Assembly (NCBI RefSeq): GCF_004216895.1
Contig: NZ_SGXE01000003.1
Coordinates: 124,001-188,000 of the forward strand
Length of the DNA stretch: 64,000 nt
Direction: 5' to 3'
Source of the DNA: Aquimarina brevivitae
Lineage (GTDB): Bacteria > Bacteroidota > Bacteroidia > Flavobacteriales > Flavobacteriaceae
In this document: piece after piece, positions 25,589-34,546 of the stretch
Layout: each line of letters starts with the position of its first letter
Position numbering within the stretch: position 1 is the first letter of the stretch
Made by a program: the position numbers and the translations under genes
Notes under the pieces: generated by a model
The model's database searches: none
What the model saw: the letters and a program-made list of their open reading frames with translations, nothing else
What the model was told of the DNA's origin: nothing

Positions 25589-27895
25589 TTATGAGGTAAC
25601 TAATCCATTTGGAGCAATAGTCAATGGAGCCCCATCAACCATAATTTGCAACTCCGATGAACCCTGCAAGGTAAAAGTTGTCTCTTGTTGTGTTACATCT
25701 ACTTTAAGAATTTGATTTCTAAAGTTTACCTTGAAGGAATACCCTTGCCATTCTTTCGGAATTTTAGGTGTAAAGGATAGCGTATCATTCTTAACTCTCA
25801 TACCTCCAAAACCCTCAACAATACTCATCCAGGTACCCGCCATACTTGTTATATGCAGTCCCTCTTCTACTTCCTTATTATAATCGTCTAAATCTAGCCT
25901 TGATGTTCTTAAGTAAAACGTATATGCCTGATCCATTCGGTCCAAGGAAGCAGCAAGGATACTATGTACACAAGGAGACAAGGATGACTCATGCACCGTA
26001 AAAGGTTCATAAAAATCAAAATGTTTTTGAAGCTCATCCTTCGTAAAATGATCCTCAAACATATAAAACCCTTGAAGCGTATCTGCTTGTTTAATGTAAG
26101 GAGACCTCAATATACGATCCCAACTCCAATGTTGATTGATCGGTCTTTGGGATGCATATAAGTCTGCCACAGTGATCAATTCCTTGTCCAAAAACCCATC
26201 TTGTTGTAAAAACACTTGGTATTCCTCGGAATACGGAAAATACATATCAGAGGCAACATCTTTCATTGCTTCTATTTCCGTATCTGACAATTTTGTTGAT
26301 TTAATTATGCGTTTATAATCTTCAGGGTATTCTTTTTTTACTTTTTCAAAATTTTCGATGCAATACTCCATCGACCATTTAGCTAGGTAATTCGTATACC
26401 AGTTGTTGTTGATGTTGTTTTCATATTCGTTAGGGCCCGTAACACCGAGAATAACATACTTGTTCTTATGCGTAGAGAAGGTGGCTCTTTGCTGCCAAAA
26501 TCTAGCTACGCCAATCATTACCTCCAGACCTTTTTCCGGTATATAACTGTAATCACCAGTATATCGGGTATAATTATAAATCGCAAAGGTCATGGCTCCA
26601 TTACGATGAATTTCTTCAAAAGTTATTTCCCACTCATTATGACATTCCTCTCCATTCATAGTAACCATGGGATACAAGGCTGCGCCTCCTGAAAACCCAA
26701 GTTTTTCAGCATTTTCTATTGCTTTTTGTAAATGATGATAACGATACGTCAATAGGTTGCGTGCTACCTGATGGTCCTTGGTAGCCATATAAAATGGAAT
26801 ACAATACGCCTCAGTATCCCAATAGGTACTTCCTCCATATTTTTCGCCTGTAAATCCCTTTGGACCAATATTTAATCGTTCGTCTTTTCCAAGATAAGTT
26901 TGATTTAATTGAAAAATATTAAATCGAATACCTTGCTGTGCTTTTACATCACCACTAATTGTAATATCCGCTTTTTCCCAAATCTTTGACCATGCCTTTT
27001 TTTGAAGCGCTAATAAAGTTTCAAAGCCAGCGTCAGCCGCTTGATTAAGTATATTCTCACTGGCGGACATCAAATCCTCTTTGTCATGGTTTAAATCAAC
27101 GGTATAGCCTCCATATTTTAATAGTGTCATGGTATCTCCCTGCTTGATTTGACTTTGGTAGGCAATACTTACTTTATGCGCTGATTTTTGCAGTTGTCCG
27201 GTTAATTGTTGTGGAGTATTGTTGATAAATAACTGATTATGCATTCCTGTACACACATGGAATTCCGTTTTCATGGTTTTGGACAGGATATGAGCAGAAT
27301 CTTGATGAGTTACTACATCATAACTATCCCAAAATTGATCATCCCAATTGGAATCCTCATTAGTAATCCCAGCATCAATAAAAGGTTTAACTTCGATTGT
27401 TGCATTCGTATTTAAAGGAGTAATTTCATATTTAATCGCTCCTACTTCATCAAAATCTAAACTCAAAAAGCGAGTTGACACTACCTTAACCTCAGTATCA
27501 TTAGGCATCAAAGCGGTAAATGATCTTTGATACCATCCTTCCTTAATGTTCAACTCTCTTTTAAAATTGTGTACCTGCTTACAGGTATGAAGGTCCAGTA
27601 AAGTTCCATTAATTGTTACCTCTATACCAATCCAATTCGGCGCATTAAGCACCTTTGCAAAATACTCAGGGTACCCATTTTTCCACCAACCCACTCTAGT
27701 TTTATCCGGGTAATATACCCCAGCTATGTAACTCCCTTGAAAAGTGGGACCCGTATACGTTTCTTCAAAATTAGCACGTTGCCCCATGGCACCATTTCCT
27801 ATACTAAATAGGCTTTCTGACGATTTTACTCTTTCTGCTTCGAATCCTTCTTCAATAATCGACCAGTCGTCTGGTTTAATATAATCCTGATTCAT
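25589..27895 (-). CDS. mapA: GH65 maltose phosphorylase
   Basis: Phosphorolyses maltose to beta-glucose 1-phosphate and glucose in the cytoplasm. 768 residues, no signal peptide. The N-terminal beta-sandwich covers ~1-270, and the (alpha/alpha)6 barrel follows. GEECHNEWEITFEEIHRNG near residue 420 contains the catalytic Glu and matches maltose phosphorylase closely; TYWDTEAYCIPF near 355 contributes to the phosphate and substrate pocket. Trehalose or kojibiose phosphorylase activity is possible, but the maltose-type neighbourhood favours maltose. It follows pgmB by 70 bp, which consumes its beta-glucose 1-phosphate. Confidence 0.92.
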   Translation of the reverse strand: MNQDYIKPDDWSIIEEGFEAERVKSSESLFSIGNGAMGQRANFEETYTGPTFQGSYIAGVYYPDKTRVGWWKNGYPEYFAKVLNAPNWIGIEVTINGTLLDLHTCKQVHNFKRELNIKEGWYQRSFTALMPNDTEVKVVSTRFLSLDFDEVGAIKYEITPLNTNATIEVKPFIDAGITNEDSNWDDQFWDSYDVVTHQDSAHILSKTMKTEFHVCTGMHNQLFINNTPQQLTGQLQKSAHKVSIAYQSQIKQGDTMTLLKYGGYTVDLNHDKEDLMSASENILNQAADAGFETLLALQKKAWSKIWEKADITISGDVKAQQGIRFNIFQLNQTYLGKDERLNIGPKGFTGEKYGGSTYWDTEAYCIPFYMATKDHQVARNLLTYRYHHLQKAIENAEKLGFSGGAALYPMVTMNGEECHNEWEITFEEIHRNGAMTFAIYNYTRYTGDYSYIPEKGLEVMIGVARFWQQRATFSTHKNKYVILGVTGPNEYENNINNNWYTNYLAKWSMEYCIENFEKVKKEYPEDYKRIIKSTKLSDTEIEAMKDVASDMYFPYSEEYQVFLQQDGFLDKELITVADLYASQRPINQHWSWDRILRSPYIKQADTLQGFYMFEDHFTKDELQKHFDFYEPFTVHESSLSPCVHSILAASLDRMDQAYTFYLRTSRLDLDDYNKEVEEGLHITSMAGTWMSIVEGFGGMRVKNDTLSFTPKIPKEWQGYSFKVNFRNQILKVDVTQQETTFTLQGSSELQIMVDGAPLTIAPNGLVTS

Positions 27896-27965
27896 TTTAA
27901 AATATCTTTAGTTGTTTTAAGTCTTTTCTACTCCTAAAATTTGAAAGGTTTTACCCCTCAGTAAT

Positions 27966-28622
27966 TCAGGAGTTTATAAGTTGATTAATAAAGTCTTGAT
28001 GTATTTGGGTGAAATCGGCAAACACATAATTCGCCTCGGTCAAAACATTTTTGTCACCAATACCGATACTTATCATACCGGCATTATTAGCAGCTTGTAT
28101 TCCTGCAAGAGAGTCTTCAAAGACAATGCATTGCTTATTAGGCACCCCTAATTGACTAGCTCCCAGGATAAAAACTTCGGGATCTGGTTTTGCTTTAGTT
28201 ACGTTGGTTCCGTCAACTATGGTATCAAATTTAGAGTATAACCCTACTTTTTCTAAAATTATGCGCGCATTTTTACTTGCAGAACCTAATGCGATCGGCT
28301 GATTTTTTGAACATAAAAAATCTAATACACGGGGAACATCTGGTAATATCTCGGATTCATCCATCGTAGCTATGTAGGCCAAGTATTCTTCGTTTTTATC
28401 ATTCATTAATTTCTGAAATTGATCTTCAGAAATTGAAGTATTACCCCATTCTAAAATTTTCTCTAATGATTTTACTCTGCTTACACCTTTTAATTGCTCG
28501 TTTTGTTCTTCTGTGAAGGGAATACCTAATTCATTAGCTAAATTTTGCCACGCCAAAAAGTGGTACTTTGCAGTATCTACAATGACTCCGTCTAAATCAA
28601 ATATGAATCCTTTTCTATTCAT
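27966..28622 (-). CDS. pgmB: Beta-phosphoglucomutase
   Basis: Converts beta-glucose 1-phosphate to glucose 6-phosphate. 218 residues, HAD superfamily. The nucleophile Asp and general acid Asp lie in FDLDGVIVDTAKYHF at residues ~8-22; LKGVSRVKSLEKIL fits the cap-domain substrate loop; GSASKNA near 115, KPDPEVFILGA near 143 and EDSLAGIQAANNAGM near 168 complete motifs II-IV. The ATG overlaps the end of the MFS transporter gene. Together with GH65 it makes one of the two glucose units of maltose available without ATP. Confidence 0.93.
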   Translation of the reverse strand: MNRKGFIFDLDGVIVDTAKYHFLAWQNLANELGIPFTEEQNEQLKGVSRVKSLEKILEWGNTSISEDQFQKLMNDKNEEYLAYIATMDESEILPDVPRVLDFLCSKNQPIALGSASKNARIILEKVGLYSKFDTIVDGTNVTKAKPDPEVFILGASQLGVPNKQCIVFEDSLAGIQAANNAGMISIGIGDKNVLTEANYVFADFTQIHQDFINQLINS

Positions 28623-30136
28623 TATTCATTAATTACGATAGTGCCACGATCGTGAACTATCAATGTTAATAATCCAGAAACAATCATACTTATACCGCCT
28701 ATGATCAAGGCATAAATTGTTTCATTTGCAAAAAAAGTGTTTAGCAAAAATCCCAGAATTGAAGCAGCTACTATTTGAGGAATCACAATGAAAAAGTTAA
28801 AAACACCCATGTAATACCCCATCTTTTTAGGAGGCAATGCTCCCGCAAGCATCGCGTAGGGCATCGACAATATACTTGCCCACGCTACCCCAACACCGAT
28901 CATAGATATGATTAAAAGTTCTGGTGTATTAAAAATGGTAATGGATAATAAGCCTAATCCACCTAAACATAAACTCACCAGGTGTGTAATCTTTCTACTC
29001 GTAAACTTTGCCAAAACCGGTAATAAAAATGCAACCAAAGCCGCCACACCATTATACACGGCAAACATTACTGTAACCCAGTCGGCACCATCATTATAAA
29101 GTTGAGAGGTAGGGTCAGTAGAACCATAGACATAACTGGTCACTGCTTGTGTAGTGTAGATCCACATCGAAAATAATGCGAACCAGGAAAAAAATTGTAC
29201 CACAGCCAGTTGTTTCATCGTTTTTGGCATATACAGAAGATCCGTCATGATAATAACAAATCCGTTTATACCAGATGACTGCCGTATATAAGCTGCAAGG
29301 AGAAATAAAATACCCACCAGGAGGATCCCTCCTGTTAAAATATACAATTCCTTATCTAGATTAAGATAAATTAACCAACCGTTACTAATCAATCCAAAGA
29401 TAGTCATGATAAAACCTGACTTATTTAATTTTAAAATTCTATTGGAATTTTCCTGTGGTGTTAGCTCTCCAGCGGTCTCAGGGATATGGTCTTCAAAACT
29501 TTCAATTTCCTGAGGTGAATACTCTTTTGATGCAAAAACAGTCCATAACACAGCAGTTAAAAAAACGAAAGCTCCTATATAAAATGACCATTTTACAGAA
29601 TCCGGGATTACCCCTTCTGCCGCAGTATTACTAATACCTAACCACTTAGAAAATATATAAGGTAAGGCCGAACCGATAACAGCTCCCAAACCAATAAAAA
29701 AACTTTGCATAGCAAAACCCTTGGTACGCTGAGATTCTGGCAGGTTATCTCCCACAAATGCTCGAAAGGGCTCCATAGAAATATTGATGGAAGAATCCAT
29801 AATCCATAAAGTACCAATGGCTACCCAAAGTGTAGGAGAATTAGGCATTACACATAATGCAATGGATGAAAGTATGGCTCCTACTAAAAAGTAAGGCCTT
29901 CTTCTTCCTAATTTTGGATGCCATGTTCGATCACTCAGGTACCCAATAATAGGTTGTACCAATAATCCTGTGATGGGTGCTGCCAACCAAAAAACGGCAA
30001 GCTCATCTACTTTGGCTCCTAAGGTTTCAAATATTCTGGAGGTGTTTGCATTTTGCAATGCAAAACCGAACTGTATTCCTAAGAAACCGAAACTCATATT
30101 CCAGATTTCCCAGAAACTTAATTTACGCTTCTTCAT
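28622..30136 (-). CDS. malT: MFS maltose/maltodextrin transporter (SLC45-like)
   Basis: About 504 residues from the ATG at 30136 (MKKRKLSFWEIWNMSFGFLG); the frame is open to 30154. Twelve hydrophobic segments are visible. The opening KLSFWEIWNMSFGFLGIQ with FALQNANTSRIFETLG is the hallmark of the Bacteroidota sugar MFS group related to SLC45. GYLSDRTWHPKLGRRRPYF between TM2 and TM3 is the MFS loop motif. A charged loop (~210-235) splits the halves. It should carry maltose or short maltodextrins across the inner membrane, and it is first in the operon before pgmB and GH65. Confidence 0.9.
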   Translation of the reverse strand: MKKRKLSFWEIWNMSFGFLGIQFGFALQNANTSRIFETLGAKVDELAVFWLAAPITGLLVQPIIGYLSDRTWHPKLGRRRPYFLVGAILSSIALCVMPNSPTLWVAIGTLWIMDSSINISMEPFRAFVGDNLPESQRTKGFAMQSFFIGLGAVIGSALPYIFSKWLGISNTAAEGVIPDSVKWSFYIGAFVFLTAVLWTVFASKEYSPQEIESFEDHIPETAGELTPQENSNRILKLNKSGFIMTIFGLISNGWLIYLNLDKELYILTGGILLVGILFLLAAYIRQSSGINGFVIIMTDLLYMPKTMKQLAVVQFFSWFALFSMWIYTTQAVTSYVYGSTDPTSQLYNDGADWVTVMFAVYNGVAALVAFLLPVLAKFTSRKITHLVSLCLGGLGLLSITIFNTPELLIISMIGVGVAWASILSMPYAMLAGALPPKKMGYYMGVFNFFIVIPQIVAASILGFLLNTFFANETIYALIIGGISMIVSGLLTLIVHDRGTIVINE

Positions 30137-30267
30137 CAAGTAAATCTTTGACAATTAAATAGATAAGCGCATGTCTTATCAAAACTTATTTTAGTGTAGA
30201 AAGTGAGAATTATAAGTCTTGATTGAATACAAAGATATTATTTTTTTTAAGCTTTGGGTGTTAAATT

Positions 30268-31290
30268 TTATTTTTTAGTGGATTGGCGTTCTACCAAACT
30301 GGTATCTATGATCACTGTTTTGTACTCTTCGGTAAGATCATCCGATCCTTCAAGTTTATCGATTAAAATAGTCGCTGCGCGCTCTCCCATCTCCTCTCCA
30401 TGCTGACTTATCACGGTCAAACTTGGTATAAAATGTTTAGCTAATATTCCATCCGTAAAACCAACCACACGCACCTCTTCTGGAACATTTTTACCACTAT
30501 TCCTCAGAACCTTTATGGCATTTACAGCAAATAATTCATTTACTGCAAATACCGCATCAATATCTTTATCCTTGAGAAATTCCTCAATCTCCTCTTCGCA
30601 ATGATCGATATCTTCTATTTTTAAAATAAGGGAATCGTCGTGAACAATATCATATGATCGCAACGCATTGAGATAACCATTTGTCCTTAATTTACCAACG
30701 CTTATGTAGTCTACGGTAGTTAAAATAGCGATACGGCGACACCCTAAAGAAAGTAAATGATTGGTCGCCATTTGTGCGCCTTTTGTATCATCTATTATTA
30801 CCTTATCACATACGATTTCATCAATAATACGGTCGAACATCACTACAGGCATGCCTTGATTCATAGTTTCTTGTATATGATGGTAATCTTTCTTAAGCTG
30901 TGTTTCCTTAGCTACCGATAAAATGAACCCGTCAGCACTACCACTGGCTAACATTTCCATATTGATCACCTCTTTGTCAAAAGAATTATTAGATGAACAG
31001 ATGATCACATTGTAGCCCTTCTCATTTGCTACCTTCTCTACCCCACCGATGACTGTAGTAAAAAAGTGGTGTACAATTTCAGGTATAATTACACCTATAG
31101 TTTTCGTCTTTCTATTTTTAAGACTTAAGGCAATATTGTTAGGTTTATAATTATACAGTTTCGCAAACGCCTTGACTTTTTGACGGGTATCCAAACTTAT
31201 TTCCACACTATCTTTTAATGCTTTGGACACAGTTGAGATAGATACATCAAGTTCTTTGGCTATTTGCTTCAGGGTTACTTTTTGTTTCAT
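30268..31290 (-). CDS. LacI-family transcriptional regulator of the alpha-glucan locus
   Basis: About 340 residues from the ATG at 31290. The helix-turn-helix VTLKQIAKELDVSISTVSKAL is at residues ~4-24 (recognition helix ISTVSKAL), the hinge NNIALSLKNRKTKTIG near 52-67, and the periplasmic-binding-protein-like effector domain fills the rest (FDRIIDEIVCDKVIIDD, VVGFTDG). A sugar such as maltose is the probable effector. It lies between the transporter operon and susC, and operator-like palindromes occur next to it and upstream of pfkA. This locus uses LacI control in place of the SusR membrane regulator of Bacteroides. Confidence 0.92.
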   Translation of the reverse strand: MKQKVTLKQIAKELDVSISTVSKALKDSVEISLDTRQKVKAFAKLYNYKPNNIALSLKNRKTKTIGVIIPEIVHHFFTTVIGGVEKVANEKGYNVIICSSNNSFDKEVINMEMLASGSADGFILSVAKETQLKKDYHHIQETMNQGMPVVMFDRIIDEIVCDKVIIDDTKGAQMATNHLLSLGCRRIAILTTVDYISVGKLRTNGYLNALRSYDIVHDDSLILKIEDIDHCEEEIEEFLKDKDIDAVFAVNELFAVNAIKVLRNSGKNVPEEVRVVGFTDGILAKHFIPSLTVISQHGEEMGERAATILIDKLEGSDDLTEEYKTVIIDTSLVERQSTKK

Positions 31291-31607
31291 AGCTTGCAAA
31301 TATTTTACTTAAAAGACTATTATTTAAGTGTTTAAATTAATATCTTTAAGTATGTACTTTTCCAATAATAAGGAATATCGATTTCTCATTATTTCGGGTC
31401 TTCATAAATAAAAAGACGAATTTAACTGCTAAATTATACGATAACCGCATTTTAAACCTTAATTTTTTAATGAAATTTTAAAAGTTATCCACACGCAAAC
31501 GTTTTCGTAGCGAATCCCAAATCCTACACCTCAGATTTTATACTACATTGGCTTAAGAAAGTGAGAATATAAGGCTTAAAAACTTTTAAACAACTAATTT
31601 GATTTCT
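31291..31607. other. Divergent control region between lacI and susC
   Basis: 317 bp without a reading frame. It contains the operator candidate at 31494-31507. I find no full TTG/TAnnTTTG promoter pair on either strand, although both flanking genes must start here. Confidence 0.6.
31494..31507. promoter_or_regulatory. LacI-type operator candidate upstream of susC
   Basis: CGCAAACGTTTTCG is a near-palindrome (12 of 14 positions) centred on CG, typical of LacI-family sites. It lies 101 bp before the susC ATG and about 200 bp from lacI. Confidence 0.6.
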
Positions 31608-34535
31608 ATGAAAACACTAATCAAAAGCATATTGCTTTTAATAGGATTGGTGCCCATAAATCTTTTTGCGCAGGATACTGTCCAGGGAACAGTAACTGAA
31701 GAAGGAACTGGGCAGCCAATCCCCGGGGTAAATGTCATTATCCAAGGTACACAAACAGGAACGACAACAGATTTTAATGGAAATTTCTCCCTGACAGATG
31801 TAAACAATGGAGACACCCTGGTTTTCTCCTATGTAGGTTTTGTTACCCAAAATATCCAATATACCGGGCAAGCTTCTATTGATGTTGTATTTAAACAAGA
31901 TGCAGCAGAATTAGAGCAAGTCGTCGTAATTGGATATGGTTCCACCAGAAAAAAAGATTTAACAGGGTCAGTCGCCTTGGTAACAGCCGAAGATTTTAAT
32001 ACCGGTAATAATATCACCCCTGAAAACCTTGTAAATGGTAGAGTTGCTGGGGTTACAATTAATACCCAAGGTGGACCAGCAGGAAATTCTGAAATCAGAA
32101 TCCGTGGTGGAGCCTCACTTAATGCGTCCAATGACCCTTTAATTGTAGTAGATGGACTACCCTTAAATGATCCAAGAGACTTATCAAATGGGTCCAGATC
32201 TATTTTATCAACCATAAATCCAAATGATATTGAATCCTTCTCTGTTTTAAAGGATGCGTCTGCAGCTGCTATTTACGGTAACAGAGGTGCCAATGGAGTT
32301 ATTATTATTACCACCAAAAAAGGTAAAAGTAAACTACAGGTTTCCTTAGACACCAATACTACCGTAACAACGCTTACGGATAAAGTCGATACCTTTTCTG
32401 CCAATGAATTTAGAGCTTTTGTTCAGGAAAACTTTCCAGATAGAGTTGATTTATTAGGTGATGCTAATACTGACTGGCAGGAAGCCATCTATAGAGATGC
32501 CTTTGCTGCTAATCATAATTTATCAGTAAGTGGATCTATTGCAGATATAATGCCGGCAAGAGTATCTATTGGTAGATCAGATCTTGAGGGTTTACGTAAA
32601 ACATCAAAGTTTGAAAGAACTACTACATCGTTATCGCTAAATCCGAGATTATTTGATGGTCATTTAAAAATAGATCTTAATGGAAACCTGGCTTTTGAAA
32701 AAAATCGTTTTGCACCTGGAGTTGAAGGGTCTGCGATTACATTTGATCCTACCCAACCTATTAATGATCCCGCTTCGCCATATGGAGGTTTCTTTGAATA
32801 TCTAAATGGTAGTGGTTTTGCTTTAAATAACGTACAGCGAAATCCTGTAGCACAGCTCTTACAAACCAGACAAATTGCCAATGTGAGACGCTATTATGGT
32901 AATGTGAAATTCGATTATAACTTCCACTTTTTTCCAGATCTAAGTGCCGTACTTAATTTGGGAGTAGATAATAGTACTACCAAACGATTTGAAGAAAGAT
33001 CAACCGAAAGTGCAACTGGTTTTAACGCATCCCAAGGAGAATTTTTAGGGTTCAAATCAGATACTGATTTGGAAACTACTAATGAATTATTAGATGCCTA
33101 TCTTGTGTATAACAAGACATTAGGTAACCTAAAAATTGAAGCAACCGGTGGATATTCCTATCAAAAATTTGAATTGGAAAAATTTGAAACCGGTGATCAA
33201 CGAAATCCGAACACCTTACCAGAAAGAACAATCGCTCCAGATGTTGTTTTAATTGCTTATTTCCTTAGATCCAATTTAAGTTTTCAGGATAAATACTTTT
33301 TGTCCGCTTCTATACGTCGTGATGGAACTTCAAGATTTTCTGAAGAGAATAGGTTTGGGTATTTTCCTGCTGCATCCTTTGGTTGGCAAATCAGTGAAGA
33401 AAATTTTCTGAAAAACTCCAATACCATAAGTAATTTAAAACTACGCTTAGGATACGGAATAACAGGACAACAGGATATTCCTTCAGGTTTTGACTATTTA
33501 GAACGGTATAGAGGAAGTAATCCCAATTCTCAATACATCCTGGGAGGCGAAGTCATTAATATCGCCCAACCACAATTTAGAAATGAAACCATAGAATGGG
33601 AAAAAATTTCTGAATATAATTTAGGATTGGATTACGGTTTATTTAATGATAAAATTTACGGAGCTATTGATGTCTTTAGAAAAGAATCTGATGATCTTTT
33701 GTCACAAGCTCCTATTGCCGACGGTGCCAATTTTTCGAATTCAGGATTTCAAAATATCGGAAAGTTCGTAACTGAAGGTATAGAATTTTCTATCGGTGCG
33801 GATATTATAAAAACTAAAGACATTAAGTGGAATTTAAGTTATAATACCACCTATATCGACCGAGAAATAGAAACCCTGGCATTTGGACAAGATATCCTTG
33901 TTGGAGGAATTAGTGGAGGTACGGGTAACACTATCCAGGTTCAGCGCGAGGGTGAAGCGCCAAATTCATTTTTTACCTATGCACAAGTTTATGACAGTCA
34001 AGGTCAACCTATTGAAGGTGCCTATGCAGATCTCAATGGTGATGGTGTAATTAACAATGATGATCGGTATGTGGCTGGTAATCCTGCTGCAGATCTTACT
34101 ATGGGACTACAATCTAGTTTAAATTATAAAAACTGGGATTTCAGCTTCAATATGCGAGCAAGTTTTGGAAATGACATTTACAATAATGTAAACTCCGCAA
34201 ATGGACAATTGGGCAATGTGTTTAGAACGGTACTTAATAATATCCCTACGAATTCTTATTTCCAAACAGGATTTGAACGCACTCCAGATGTGATACTTTC
34301 TGATGTATATGTTGAGGATGCTACTTTCCTAAGAATGGATAATATAACTCTTGGTTATACCTTAAAAAATGTAATGAAAGGCGTTTCGAGTCTTAGATTT
34401 TGGGGAGGAGTACAAAACGCATTTGTCATCACTGATTATTCCGGTTTAGATCCGGAGATAGGCAATAATGGGATTGACAATACTATCTTTCCCAGGGGTA
34501 GAATCTTCCAATTCGGTTTAAACTATAAATATTAA
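31608..34535 (+). CDS. susC: SusC-like TonB-dependent outer-membrane transporter
   Basis: Imports maltooligosaccharides across the outer membrane with SusD as lid. About 975 residues from the ATG at 31608. Signal peptide (IKSILLLIGLVPINLFAQ), then a CarboxypepD_reg-like domain (GTVTEEGTGQPIPGVNVI, residues ~28-100), TonB box region and plug starting near 105 (VVVIGYGSTRKKDLTGSVA), and the 22-strand barrel ending RGRIFQFGLNYKY with the terminal aromatic. SNDPLIVVDGLPLND in the plug is typical of SusC/RagA. SusD follows 12 bp later. Confidence 0.95.
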   Translation: MKTLIKSILLLIGLVPINLFAQDTVQGTVTEEGTGQPIPGVNVIIQGTQTGTTTDFNGNFSLTDVNNGDTLVFSYVGFVTQNIQYTGQASIDVVFKQDAAELEQVVVIGYGSTRKKDLTGSVALVTAEDFNTGNNITPENLVNGRVAGVTINTQGGPAGNSEIRIRGGASLNASNDPLIVVDGLPLNDPRDLSNGSRSILSTINPNDIESFSVLKDASAAAIYGNRGANGVIIITTKKGKSKLQVSLDTNTTVTTLTDKVDTFSANEFRAFVQENFPDRVDLLGDANTDWQEAIYRDAFAANHNLSVSGSIADIMPARVSIGRSDLEGLRKTSKFERTTTSLSLNPRLFDGHLKIDLNGNLAFEKNRFAPGVEGSAITFDPTQPINDPASPYGGFFEYLNGSGFALNNVQRNPVAQLLQTRQIANVRRYYGNVKFDYNFHFFPDLSAVLNLGVDNSTTKRFEERSTESATGFNASQGEFLGFKSDTDLETTNELLDAYLVYNKTLGNLKIEATGGYSYQKFELEKFETGDQRNPNTLPERTIAPDVVLIAYFLRSNLSFQDKYFLSASIRRDGTSRFSEENRFGYFPAASFGWQISEENFLKNSNTISNLKLRLGYGITGQQDIPSGFDYLERYRGSNPNSQYILGGEVINIAQPQFRNETIEWEKISEYNLGLDYGLFNDKIYGAIDVFRKESDDLLSQAPIADGANFSNSGFQNIGKFVTEGIEFSIGADIIKTKDIKWNLSYNTTYIDREIETLAFGQDILVGGISGGTGNTIQVQREGEAPNSFFTYAQVYDSQGQPIEGAYADLNGDGVINNDDRYVAGNPAADLTMGLQSSLNYKNWDFSFNMRASFGNDIYNNVNSANGQLGNVFRTVLNNIPTNSYFQTGFERTPDVILSDVYVEDATFLRMDNITLGYTLKNVMKGVSSLRFWGGVQNAFVITDYSGLDPEIGNNGIDNTIFPRGRIFQFGLNYKY

Positions 34536-34546
34536 AAAAATTAAGG

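Noticed and set aside
31586..32215. Minus-strand frames within susC
   Set aside because: They lie fully opposite a well-conserved TonB-dependent transporter and show no family features.
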